From Aphanomyces cochlioides (lineage: Eukaryota > Oomycota > Saprolegniomycetes > Saprolegniales > Verrucalvaceae), in assembly GCA_019828595.1 (NCBI GenBank), contig JAHQRK010000005.1:682001-746000 (forward strand): a stretch of DNA of 64,000 bases. Direction: 5' to 3'. The notes under the pieces are model-generated. The model was not told the DNA's origin, did no database searches, and saw only the letters and a program-made list of their open reading frames with translations. Positions 22,167 to 31,056 of this stretch are shown here, piece after piece (within the stretch, counting starts at the first letter, position 1; every line of letters begins with the position of its first letter). Both the position numbers and the translations under genes were made by a program.

Positions 22167-22443
22167 GAAATCCAAAATCTCGAAATGTCGATTTGAATCA
22201 TGGAGAGCAATATATTGTGTTGACAATAATTTATTGAGGCAGAAGAAGATATTTTGTTTTTCCAAGATGGAGAAGGCTGGTCTTGTAGACAAGTATGTAG
22301 TTGCTTGCACAGTGTTGGTTGGCGTGTGTGGAGACTGGCGAGGGTGCTGTGAGAGCAAGAAGTAGCAGAATGAGGAAGAAATGGATGGAAGTTGTGGTTT
22401 TTGCAGCGTATTGTATGTTTGAACTGCCTCAATTTCTCAGAAA

Positions 22444-22516
22444 TCCCGTTTAGCTCAGTCGGTAGAGCGCAGGACTTTTAATCCTGTGGTCGCGGGTTCG
22501 AGCCCCGCAGTGGGAG
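22444..22516 (+). tRNA. tRNA-Lys (UUU), copy 1
   Basis: A 73-base cloverleaf is readable: acceptor tcccgtt/agtggga (with G-U pairs), D arm gctc...gagc, anticodon stem cagga/tcctg with loop cttttaa (anticodon UUU), T arm gcggg ttcgagc cccgc and discriminator G. There is no intron and no encoded CCA. It is identical to the three other copies in the window and sits divergently about 280 bases from the AAGAB start. Confidence 0.97.
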
Positions 22517-22779
22517 ATCTCTTTTAGTTTTAGCCCCCTCTCTCTGTTGATGTACTCGGTGGCTGTTGTCGCCCTCTTTTGTCTATTAATATCCAAGGTG
22601 TGCGTGCTGTCGACTGCATGACATCCGTGGTTGGGTTCAGAGAGTTATATTAGCAGTGTAAGAGTGGGCTGGTGGGTTTAGGAGGTTAACGGCATGGGAA
22701 GAGTGAAATGTAGTGAAGTGGCGACGAGACGTCAAGACATATAATGACGTACGTTTAAGAATTCAAGAGTGTATATCAA

Positions 22780-22793
22780 TCCCGTTTAGCTCA
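22780..22793 (+). pseudogene. tRNA-Lys 5' fragment left by LINE insertion
   Basis: The first 14 bases of the tRNA-Lys gene (tcccgtttagctca) then change abruptly into LINE sequence. The same 14 bases plus three upstream bases are repeated on the far side of the LINE at 27175-27191, so this fragment is half of the target site duplication. Confidence 0.93.
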
Positions 22794-25700
22794 CTGCAAT
22801 GGGGAGGTATATTAATAGACTTTCAATATCTACTAATACTAATATTGCCTACTAACGGCTCATCCCACTTCCAAATGCTTCAGCAGATTTTCTACTTTGG
22901 GCTTTGGAGTACAGCGATTTTTGACTTGTTGAATAAATACTTGGGGCTTGTTAATTTGGGGCTGAAGGTTGGAGCGCGAGCAAAGTCGGGTACTTGGCTA
23001 CCAGTGGGCGATAGACAGGTTGTCTATGCAAAGTATTGATTGCTGAAATTGCTTCCACTCGTTGAGGGCTGTCAACTTCTTGGAGGCGAAGCCATCTGCG
23101 GATCGATGCATGCCATCGGATGAAGCTGACTTCTTGCCAAATTTCTGGCGGAGGCGGCTTCTTCGATTCGAACTTGGCGGCGTTGTGCGTTGTCCAAATA
23201 TAGTGAAGGTTGGAAGCACACAGAAGAGCCCAGAGCACAAACAGTATGTCTTGAAGCTGGCTACCGCGTTCGTTGACTTGAAAGCGGTCGATGTTGGTGA
23301 TGGCAGTCCAATCGAAATTGACACCGAAGCATCGCCAAGCGGTCGCGTGAAAACGCCAAAGGGGATACACGCGAGAGCAGGTGTGGAAGGCGTGGTGTTG
23401 GTTCTCCGGTGCGTCGCAATTGGTATAGACACAGCAAATTACGTCTGGCTGCTGAGGTTGCAAGTAGAACAAGCGCGAGTTGACAGGCAGCATGTTGAAC
23501 AACAGTCGAAACCAAACGTCGCCATGGAGGGGAGGCGGCCAACGGCATGTTTTGCGGATGAGTCGCACGTAGGTCGCAATATCTTGTTGCTCGACGCGGG
23601 ACGATGTCGCCACTGGGTGCGGTTTTCCATCCGAAGGGGCGTGATGCGCCAAACGTGATACGAGTCGCTTGGGCCAACGCTCGAAGGATAGCAATTGATC
23701 TTTGAAAAGTGCCTTGAAAGGGTGACTTGTTGTATCGATATCGGTCAAAGCAGTTCCAGTTCGAACGCCAGACGTGCGGAGGACTTGGTCGAATATCTTG
23801 GTGAGGTGGCTATAAACTTGACCAGCACGTTCGGGTGCTGCAAATCCCATCGCGCCGTTCGCTTGTAACGTCACTTGTGCCGCACGGTTGTTGGATGACA
23901 GTCGATCAATAAACGCAGCTCTTGTAGGCCATGTCCCTTGCCGTGTCAAGAAGTCTTTGAGGCAGTGGAAACCGTTTTGAGACGCATGTCTACACCATCG
24001 ACGACACAGAGCAGTCTTCACGACATTTGATGTAGCACCCGCAGGACCAACTTGCAGAGCGGGGTAGGATGTCAGCCACACGGGGAGGTTCAAAAGTTCT
24101 TCGAGGCTTGGTGGCGAAGCGGTTCGCTTGGCCATAGGTGTGGCGGCCCATTGATGCCAAATGTCGTGCCAAAGAGGATGCAGCTCCCACAAAAACAACC
24201 ACTTGGAGCTGTGGTTGGGGAAGTACGTGAGAAAGTCGAACGGGTGGGTGTCGCGATACAGCTTGTTCATGACACGGGAAAATTGTCTCTTGACAAGCAA
24301 CTTCCATGGGGCAAATGTGTTGGGTGAATTGGGCTGCATCAAGAGTTGGAGCCGCAGCAGTCGCTGAGTCCGAAGCTTCGAAGCCACATGCGGAATACCG
24401 AGGCCGAGTTTTTGATCGAACTGCCACTTGCGGCAAATAGTTGAGCGATGATGGTCGGTGATTTGCGTCTTCCGACCAAGGATGTACTTGTTGACCATTC
24501 TTTGCCAAACGGCAACCATCGTTGGAGGCACATACACTGCAGCCGTGACATGCCATAACAACGACAACAACATGGTCGATACGATGAGTTTGCGGCCTTG
24601 GATGGTTCGCGCACGACTTCCCCACGTTTGAAACGCAGCCAGAAACTTGTCGTTCAGTTGCTGGACTTGAAAATCGCGCGGCAGTCGGTGGCCAAAGAGA
24701 ATACCAAGGTATTTCACTGGCTTCTCGCTCGGCAAGACGTTCAAGAGGCCACCATCGTCGATGTCTTCGATATCGAGATTGTTGTTGAGCGCCAAAGTCA
24801 TGCACTTGGCAACGTTGAGACGAGCTCCAGACACAGAGCAAAAGTCTTCGACAATTGCCATTTGCTCGACCGCCGCTTGGAGGGATGACGAGAGTAGAGT
24901 CGTGTCGTCGGCAAAGTAGATGCTCGTCAGTGAGTCTCCATTTGGAAGGGGAATACCAAAATCAGGAGATCCGCGTAGCATTTCGCCGAGTGGCTCGAGG
25001 TAAAGTACGAAGAGCATGCACGATAGGGGGCAACCTTGCTTGACTCCGCGGGTAGGCCGTATGGTAGGGCCAAGACCGTCGTTGAAAATGATCTGGACCA
25101 GAGGCGTATTGTAAAGCAACTGAACCCAAGACACAAATGTGGGACCGATGTTCATCTCCTTGAGTACGTCGAAGAGAAAGCCTTGGTCAACCATATCGTA
25201 TGCCTTGGAAAAGTCGAGAAACGTCGCGTAGTAGTCGTGGTCTTCATTGGTACAGAAAGTCTGCAATGCTTGTACCAGCATCACGTGGTCGTGCAAGCGA
25301 CGGCCAGGGACAAAACCAGCTTGGCTTGGGTGAGCGAGGTATGGGGCAACTTGTGCAAGACGGTAGGCCAGCGCCCGCGATAGAATCTTGACTTCAACCG
25401 ACATGAGAGTAATCGGCCGATAGTTGCCAGGGTCGCCTCTGTCTCCAGCCTTGAACAAGAGCGCCACTGCACTTCGGCGTTGTTGGAGCAGGAGGTGACC
25501 GTGATGGGTGAGTTGGTAGTTGAACACCTTGAGCAGGATTTGGGCGAATACGTCCGGGGAGACTTGAAAGAAAGCTGCAGGCCAGCCGTCTGAACCAGGA
25601 GACTTGTTCGGGTTCATAGACTTGAGCGCGCCGCACAGGTCTTCCGCCGTGAGAGGACTTTCCAGAGCGTCGCGCTGTTCTTGAGTGAGACGTCGAGTAA

Positions 25701-27174
25701 TGGCTCGAATGATAGCTCGGCGACGGGCCCGATTCAACGGTGGTTGGTCTCTTGGAGTGACCATGATGTTTTTCCAATGAGACGTAAAACCAGCCTTGAC
25801 TTCAGACGGGTCAGTCGACGTTACACCGTTGATTGTCACGGACGAGAGCGGCACTTTGATCCCCTTGGGTCGACGAAAAAAGTGACTGGTACCTCGCTCG
25901 TTGACGTTGGCGTGAAAGTCGAATTGCTGATCCAGGTTGAACTGTCGGTACTCGCTGCGGGCAGTGTCAAGGGCTTGACGGGCGGTATTAACAATGGATG
26001 TCTCAACGAGTCCCATGTCGAATGCTCGGCGGGAAGTAAGCCACTTCATCTTGAGGCTGTTGAGTGTGTACTTCATCGAGTCAATGTACTGGCGATGACT
26101 GACTTGGAGACGCTTCTTCATTCTCTTCAACCAGCCGTACCACTTTGCGCCAAAGTTTTGAGTGTCGTCTGCGCGCATCTCGTCCAAAAGTTGATTGGCT
26201 TCGGCCTTGATCGCTGCGACTACTTGAGGGTTCTTTAAGAGCTCACGGGGGAGGCGCCAGTAACTTCGGTCGGGAGCTCGCTGCTCGCAGGAGAGGACCA
26301 CTTTGTGTTCCATGTGGTCGCCTGCAAAGCTGCTTGGGGAATAGCTTGAACGTGCGTACGTTTGAGCGACGATATCTTGGTCCACAAACAGGTAGTCGAG
26401 GCGGTTGCTTCGACCAGGGCCGCTGTAAACGCGCTCGTTGGGGTGGTGCATCCTCCACGCATCGATAACACCAAGTGCTGAAAGCCAGGCAATGCATTCC
26501 GCCTTACCAGCGTTGTGGTCTTGGCGAGGTCGAGTCGCGTCCAGATGCTCTTCCAGGGGTAAGTTGAAATCGCCTCCGACAAAGTGAATGCTGTCGTCTT
26601 CAAAGTCGCGAGGCAGATCGTCGAAAAACGGTGCTCGAGAGTGAGCGATAACCGGGGCATAGACGTTGTGAAAGTACACAGGAACGCCGTCCCACTGAGT
26701 TCGAACAACCATGTATCTTCCAGGTCGGTCATGGGTGGTCAAGTGTTGCAGGTCGAGGAATCCAGGCATGGATCCATGGAAATACGATGCCACACCGCAG
26801 CGCCGATTGTTGAGTGAGTCGACGCGATCAGTGCGGAGATCGTTGGTGAAGAGCTTGTATTTGCCAACGCCTACTTCGTTGTTGAGGTGGAGTTGGAAGG
26901 TTTCGAGATGTTTGATGTTATTGATTTTGGTTTCTTGAAAGAAAACGGCTTGGGTCGGAATTTGGAGTCGCCGCGCCACAAGATGTCCGTTGTCTTTCAG
27001 CCCATTGAGGTTGGCAGTGGTCAGTTCGAGTATGGGGAACTTGGTGAAGAGACCGGCCGCGACCACCTTAGCCACGGAACGCGACAGACGTTGCGTTCGC
27101 AACATCTCCCAGCATGAGTGTCTGAGTGTCGGGTTGGAACATCACTTGGTTGTCGAAGGTGGGGTCCAGGGAGC
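22794..27174 (-). mobile_element. Non-LTR retrotransposon (LINE) inserted in a tRNA-Lys gene
   Basis: A 4381-bp element lies between two copies of a 17-bp target duplication, caatcccgtttagctca at 22777-22793 and 27175-27191. It carries one long frame with endonuclease and reverse transcriptase, a 3' region of about 160 bases and a short 5' leader of about 70 bases. The 3' end (plus-strand 22794 onward) shows no poly(A) tail; in element orientation it ends in ccattgcag. There is no ORF1 upstream of the endonuclease, so it is either a single-ORF type or truncated at its 5' end. The insertion leaves a complete tRNA-Lys gene at its 5' side, because the duplication restores the missing bases. Confidence 0.93.
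22951..27105 (-). CDS. LINE endonuclease/reverse transcriptase polyprotein
   Basis: An uninterrupted 1384-aa frame. The N-terminal apurinic-like endonuclease shows FFQETKINN, FHNVYAPVIA, HFVGGDFNLP, SNRLDYLFVD and the GDH of FAGDHMEHK. The central reverse transcriptase has NYRPITLMSVEVKILSRAL, the palm motif YFADDTTLL and GVKQGCPLS. The C-terminus has a Cys/His cluster (NCDAPENQHHAFHTC), like the zf-RVT tail of many plant and protist LINEs. The absence of any stop or frameshift suggests recent activity. It would nick target DNA and prime cDNA synthesis at the cut. Clade assignment needs a tree; the site in tRNA-Lys may reflect target specificity or chance. Confidence 0.95.
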   Translation of the reverse strand: MLRTQRLSRSVAKVVAAGLFTKFPILELTTANLNGLKDNGHLVARRLQIPTQAVFFQETKINNIKHLETFQLHLNNEVGVGKYKLFTNDLRTDRVDSLNNRRCGVASYFHGSMPGFLDLQHLTTHDRPGRYMVVRTQWDGVPVYFHNVYAPVIAHSRAPFFDDLPRDFEDDSIHFVGGDFNLPLEEHLDATRPRQDHNAGKAECIAWLSALGVIDAWRMHHPNERVYSGPGRSNRLDYLFVDQDIVAQTYARSSYSPSSFAGDHMEHKVVLSCEQRAPDRSYWRLPRELLKNPQVVAAIKAEANQLLDEMRADDTQNFGAKWYGWLKRMKKRLQVSHRQYIDSMKYTLNSLKMKWLTSRRAFDMGLVETSIVNTARQALDTARSEYRQFNLDQQFDFHANVNERGTSHFFRRPKGIKVPLSSVTINGVTSTDPSEVKAGFTSHWKNIMVTPRDQPPLNRARRRAIIRAITRRLTQEQRDALESPLTAEDLCGALKSMNPNKSPGSDGWPAAFFQVSPDVFAQILLKVFNYQLTHHGHLLLQQRRSAVALLFKAGDRGDPGNYRPITLMSVEVKILSRALAYRLAQVAPYLAHPSQAGFVPGRRLHDHVMLVQALQTFCTNEDHDYYATFLDFSKAYDMVDQGFLFDVLKEMNIGPTFVSWVQLLYNTPLVQIIFNDGLGPTIRPTRGVKQGCPLSCMLFVLYLEPLGEMLRGSPDFGIPLPNGDSLTSIYFADDTTLLSSSLQAAVEQMAIVEDFCSVSGARLNVAKCMTLALNNNLDIEDIDDGGLLNVLPSEKPVKYLGILFGHRLPRDFQVQQLNDKFLAAFQTWGSRARTIQGRKLIVSTMLLSLLWHVTAAVYVPPTMVAVWQRMVNKYILGRKTQITDHHRSTICRKWQFDQKLGLGIPHVASKLRTQRLLRLQLLMQPNSPNTFAPWKLLVKRQFSRVMNKLYRDTHPFDFLTYFPNHSSKWLFLWELHPLWHDIWHQWAATPMAKRTASPPSLEELLNLPVWLTSYPALQVGPAGATSNVVKTALCRRWCRHASQNGFHCLKDFLTRQGTWPTRAAFIDRLSSNNRAAQVTLQANGAMGFAAPERAGQVYSHLTKIFDQVLRTSGVRTGTALTDIDTTSHPFKALFKDQLLSFERWPKRLVSRLAHHAPSDGKPHPVATSSRVEQQDIATYVRLIRKTCRWPPPLHGDVWFRLLFNMLPVNSRLFYLQPQQPDVICCVYTNCDAPENQHHAFHTCSRVYPLWRFHATAWRCFGVNFDWTAITNIDRFQVNERGSQLQDILFVLWALLCASNLHYIWTTHNAAKFESKKPPPPEIWQEVSFIRWHASIRRWLRLQEVDSPQRVEAISAINTLHRQPVYRPLVAKYPTLLALQPSAPN

Positions 27175-27542
27175 CAATCCCGTTTAGCTCAGTCGGTAGA
27201 GCGCAGGACTTTTAATCCTGTGGTCGCGGGTTCGAGCCCCGCAGTGGGAGACTTTTTAAAGCTTTGCTCATTCTCACAACCATCTCTCATTCACCTTTTA
27301 CCAATCCTCACTAAACTGCATGTAGCTCAAGCCGTCCTGTGTCGCCACCGTGAGTCTGGGCAGGGATATGCGATGGCTCATCCAACGGACATCCAACACC
27401 ATGGTGTGGTACTCACCGTCGCCTCAGTTGTCGATCGGTTTGCCGTATTCCTCAAGCTCTCGCAATCGCTCCACCGCCTTGACGTTAATGGGTCGGACCA
27501 GCCACTCAACAGCAGGCTCAAAGGCGTGGACTTGTTTTCATG
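27175..27542. repeat. Left inner arm of the inverted duplication
   Basis: 27175-27464 is the reverse complement of 27791-28080 (coordinates sum to 55255) with no difference that I can find. Beyond that the arms differ by two deletions in the right arm, and similarity ends at about 27542/27751. It contains tRNA-Lys copy 2. Confidence 0.9.
27178..27250 (+). tRNA. tRNA-Lys (UUU), copy 2, at the LINE 5' junction
   Basis: Same 73-base sequence as copy 1. Its first 14 bases are the right-hand half of the LINE target duplication. The gene is therefore complete although the LINE inserted inside it, but its 5' flank is now LINE sequence. Internal A and B box promoters remain intact, so it may still be transcribed. 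Confidence 0.97.
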
Positions 27543-27831
27543 GTGTAAAGCTGCCGCTGTTGGCAAGCCTCATATCTTACGAATCATTGGTGCGCCTTAC
27601 GCTGAAAGCCGTGAAGACAACTTGCGTGCCCTCCGCGATGACTACCGAGTCACTTGCTTCGTTACTGGTGAAATCAACTTCCTTGGAAACTCAACAACCA
27701 ACTTTAAGCAAGGTGCGAGGCAATTGGCCTTGCCTCGCACTCTCCGCCATGAAAACAAGTCCACGCCTTTGAGCCTGGCTGGTCCGACCGTGCGAGAGCT
27801 TGAGGAATACGGCAAACCGATCGACAACTGA
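27255..27831 (+). other. Open frame of unknown nature across the palindrome centre
   Basis: A forward frame is open from before 27255 to 27831 and contains a moderately protein-like central stretch (KPHILRIIGAPYAESREDNL, then RDDYRVTCFVTGEINFLGNS). The first part is duplicated on the other strand in the right arm. I do not recognise the product. It may be a captured exon fragment brought in when the inverted duplication formed. No confident start or splice sites. Confidence 0.25.
27713..27740. repeat. 11-bp-stem hairpin near the palindrome centre
   Basis: gtgcgaggcaa and its exact complement are separated by ttggcc. The hairpin lies in the roughly 208-base unique spacer between the inverted arms, about 10 bases from the right arm's inner edge, and may have helped seed the fold-back. 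Confidence 0.85.
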
Positions 27832-28004
27832 GGCGACGGTGAGTACCACACCATGGTGTTGGATGTCCGTTGGATGAGCCATCGCATATCCCTGCCCAGA
27901 CTCACGGTGGCGACACAGGACGGCTTGAGCTACATGCAGTTTAGTGAGGATTGGTAAAAGGTGAATGAGAGATGGTTGTGAGAATGAGCAAAGCTTTAAA
28001 AAGT

Positions 28005-28077
28005 CTCCCACTGCGGGGCTCGAACCCGCGACCACAGGATTAAAAGTCCTGCGCTCTACCGACTGAGCTAAACGGGA
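28005..28077 (-). tRNA. tRNA-Lys (UUU), copy 3 (intact empty site)
   Basis: Identical 73-base gene on the minus strand. It is the mirror counterpart of the interrupted gene in the left arm and shows the sequence before LINE insertion: tatatcaatcccgtttag continues straight into the rest of the tRNA. Confidence 0.97.
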
Positions 28078-28340
28078 TTGATATACACTCTTGAATTCTT
28101 AAACGTACGTCATTATATGTCTTGACGTCTCGTCGCCACTTCACTACATTTCACTCTTCCCATGCCGTTAACCTCCTAAACCCACCAGCCCACTCTTACA
28201 CTGCTAATATAACTCTCTGAACCCAACCACGGATGTCATGCAGTCGACAGCACGCACACCTTGGATATTAATAGACAAAAGAGGGCGACAACAGCCACCG
28301 AGTACATCAACAGAGAGAGGGGGCTAAAACTAAAAGAGAT

Positions 28341-28413
28341 CTCCCACTGCGGGGCTCGAACCCGCGACCACAGGATTAAAAGTCCTGCGCTCTACCGACT
28401 GAGCTAAACGGGA
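28341..28413 (-). tRNA. tRNA-Lys (UUU), copy 4
   Basis: Identical 73-base gene on the minus strand, mirror of copy 1. It is separated from copy 3 by 263 bases, which gives the ancestral spacing of the tRNA pair. Confidence 0.97.
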
Positions 28414-28690
28414 TTTCTGAGAAATTGAGGCAGTTCAAACATACAATACGCTGCAAAAACCACAACTTCCATCCATTTCTTCCTCATTCTGCTACTTCTT
28501 GCTCTCACAGCACCCTCGCCAGTCTCCACACACGCCAACCAACACTGTGCAAGCAACTACATACTTGTCTACAAGACCAGCCTTCTCCATCTTGGAAAAA
28601 CAAAATATCTTCTTCTGCCTCAATAAATTATTGTCAACACAATATATTGCTCTCCATGATTCAAATCGACATTTCGAGATTTTGGATTTC

Positions 28691-28760
28691 ATGCCAACAA
28701 CCAGTCGAGTGCTCGTCCTTGGCGCCACACACGCCGCCAACCAACAAGTCGCTGAAGCTG
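28691..28760 (+). pseudogene. Truncated inverted copy of AAGAB
   Basis: Begins with the same ATG and MPTTSRVLVLGATHAANQQV as AAGAB, then diverges after about 22 codons into unrelated sequence with an early stop at 28838. The duplicated promoter is present, so a short transcript could be made, but there is no functional domain. Confidence 0.9.
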
Positions 28761-29212
28761 TTCGTTGGGAAGTTGGTGTGCCCCACTTGTCAAATCTCTT
28801 GTCAGATGCAAGGTCAATAGCTCACTGCGAAATGATTTGAACTCGACAAACTAGATCATCTTTCAATGTGAACGCAGTTTTGCAACCCTCACAAATTCTC
28901 GAAAACAGCGCAAAGAAGTGGTTTGACGCTGTAACATCATTGATTCATCGGATTCAAGATTGAAACATACTCAGTTGTTGAGATCGTTGAGATAAAACTG
29001 TAGATATGAAGTCGCAGCGAGTGGAGATCCCGAGAGACGCATCAAATGACGATTCACGTTGGTTTTCTCCGCTGCCAACTGTCAAGCATGGGAATTTGCA
29101 ACCCTCTCGCGGGGTGGATTGCAAACCCTTTGGCTGTCAAAACGCCCACGAGAATTAGTCTATTTTTAGACCTGAGGCCAACGGCATCAACATTCGTCGA
29201 AATCCCACGGCG
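28761..29212. other. Spacer, no gene recognised
   Basis: Sequence just beyond the duplication breakpoint, up to the start of the next gene. No recognisable coding frame or repeat. Confidence 0.4.
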
Positions 29213-30748
29213 ATGGCCGCCGCGCAAGGAGTCCACGACCTCCTCGACATGAACGATGTCTTGGATGATGGGATGGACGCGAAAGGTACCTGACCTCTCT
29301 TGATCGAGTCTTGACGGAATCCGATCGTTTGTAGATGATATAGTCCTCATGCAGGACTCGGACACGATTTGCCAAACGCTCAACCAAATATGCGAACTTG
29401 AGCAGGACAAACAAGGCATTCTCGACTGGATTAAGGAGGAAGATGGCCTGGAAGTCCGACATGCTGAAGTCTGCGAACCCATTCGTCCAACAGGCGTTCC
29501 GGTGGCAGTGGCGCAAGAGGAAGAGACGAACAAGGCCGTGGAAGACGCGCTGTACTGCGAAGATGAGGACGACGACGACGAGATGCACGGCGCTGGCGTG
29601 GATATTAAAATGGACGACGCCACGTTGCAGCCTTTGACGGACGCACTCCTGACGGAAAACATCCTCGACATGTTTACCTCCATGTATGCCGACGACCAGC
29701 AGCAGAACCAAACCAAGTTGAATGCGCTGAGTATTCAAATCCCCACGCCGATTACGATCCCAAGCTATCAACCGCTGCAGCCACCGACCGTCACGTACCA
29801 AAGCACTCGGCTCTTGGCGCCGCATAGCACGCCCAATATGCATTTTGCCAACTACTTCAGCCAACCGACCCAGTCTCCATCCAAGCCGTTTCCTGGCGGG
29901 GGACTTCCGCCGCCGTACCCTGGCGCACTTTTTTCACCGACGCATCAAAGTAAGCGCGAATGCTTTGAGCCACTGGGAGCTCATCCTTGTCACATTAGAC
30001 CTTGCAAGCATCAAATCCTCCTGTCCGAAATCCAAAACGCCCAAAGCCTTGCCGAGGTTTACACTGTCGCCCGACATTGCCGAGCAAAAGCTCACGCAAA
30101 TCTTTTTCCGCTACTGCGATCCAGCAACGAAATGCCTGGGCTTGACGCCGCTCTTGTTTGCGTCTTCTTGCCATTCCATGCACTTACTTTGAGCTAGGAA
30201 TATGCTGACGAAGCATCGGATCAAAGAAGACACGCCACTCAACTTGGCGATCCTCTTTCCGCCCAACGAAACAACGACCAAGCAGTTTCCCCACTCGCTC
30301 TTTGAGTCGGACAAAGACACTCTCACCCTTCAAGCGTTCCAGAACGCGTTTCAAATTTGCAATCGATGCACGGAAATAAAACGCAAGCAAAGCCATCACA
30401 AACTCTTGCAGGTTTGATTTATTATAGTCTACTGCCCTTTGGTCAACGTTTCCTTGATAGAGTGACAACGACGACGACAATGACATTGCGCCTGTGCTTG
30501 TTCGCGTCGTGCCAGCGACGTATGAAGGGCCGAAAATCAAAAGCTGTGATCACTTTCAATGGACATGGTGCGAAGGGTTTGAGAAGACTGGCAATGAAAA
30601 ATGCAACGGCACGAACCGCCACGACAAATGCCCGAAGTACTTGGCCAACTGCACGCTGTGGAAACATCGTCTGCCACCCAAGAATCGAAAATCCAAAGGG
30701 CCACACGACATGGACTCTCCTGCCAAGAAGCTCAAGTTCTTCTCTTAA
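29213..30748 (+). CDS. Unknown protein with C-terminal Cys/His-rich module (five exons)
   Basis: Five exons give 448 aa: 29213-29285, 29335-29949, 29999-30155, 30198-30411 and 30461-30748. Introns are 49, 49, 42 and 49 nt, all GT-AG, and every phase closes. The N-terminus is acidic and helical (QDSDTICQTLNQICELEQDK) with an EDEDDDDEM patch, then a Pro/Gln/Thr-rich linker. The middle reads FTLSPDIAEQKLTQIFFRYC and LTPLLNMLTKHRIKEDTPLN. The C-terminus has a dense Cys/His cluster (KSCDHFQWTWCEGF, then GTNRHDKCPKYLANCTLWKH) and a basic SPAKKLKFF tail that could be a nuclear signal. The composition suggests a nuclear, possibly nucleic-acid-binding protein, but I do not recognise the family. Confidence 0.6.
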
Positions 30749-31056
30749 AAGACTCGGATGCACGGCCTTGCGAGGAAAAGCTGAATTGCCTATGTACAAA
30801 TTTTTTGCTGCTGAAGTTCGACGATGAAAGTGTTGTCGGGTCGTTACCCTTGGGCAAAAATAAATATATTTAAATATTTCCATTAAATGGGCTGATACAT
30901 TTTCGAGGTGAATTCTAGTAACAATATATTTATCAATATATTTAAATAGTCCGTATACAATAATTTGAATAGAGTTCTATCCAGGGGTGGAGGGGTTTGG
31001 ATCAATCCATTAACCCCTAAACCCCTCCAACCCCTTTTGACGTTTTCACCCTCGTC
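30749..31056. promoter_or_regulatory. Intergenic with CCCTAAACCCC-type inverted repeat
   Basis: The bases just upstream of the Mis18 start contain ggaggggttt and its complement aaacccctcc (about 30988-31029), with a CCCCTAAACCCC core resembling a telo-box. The AT-rich remainder may hold the 3' end of the previous gene. A regulatory role is inferred from position only. Confidence 0.4.

Larger units (their letters stand above)
22102..22793. repeat. Left outer arm of a large inverted duplication
   Basis: This arm matches 28064-28755 in reverse complement. The two coordinates always sum to 50857, so I see no indel over about 690 bases. It includes the AAGAB start, one full tRNA-Lys gene and the first 14 bases of a second. 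The arm is cut at 22793 by the LINE and resumes at 27175. Confidence 0.9.
27751..28755. repeat. Right arm of the inverted duplication (empty-site arm)
   Basis: 27751-28080 mirrors the inner left arm and 28064-28755 mirrors the outer left arm. Here the two parts are contiguous through an uninterrupted tRNA-Lys gene, so this arm is the pre-insertion configuration. It ends 3' of the AAGAB start, around gtcgctga at 28755, where the left copy continues into AAGAB and this one changes to unrelated sequence. Confidence 0.92.

Noticed and set aside
23062..26938. Many long plus-strand frames opposite the LINE
   Set aside because: They lie antisense to an uninterrupted 1384-aa polyprotein and mirror its codon pattern; none has a domain.
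22444..28413. CRISPR-like array from repeated tRNA sequences
   Set aside because: The repeats are full tRNA-Lys genes in an inverted duplication, not short direct repeats with regular spacers.
29054..29864. Minus-strand frames of 220 and 225 aa over the unknown gene
   Set aside because: Antisense to a five-exon gene whose phases all close, and lacking any recognisable domain.
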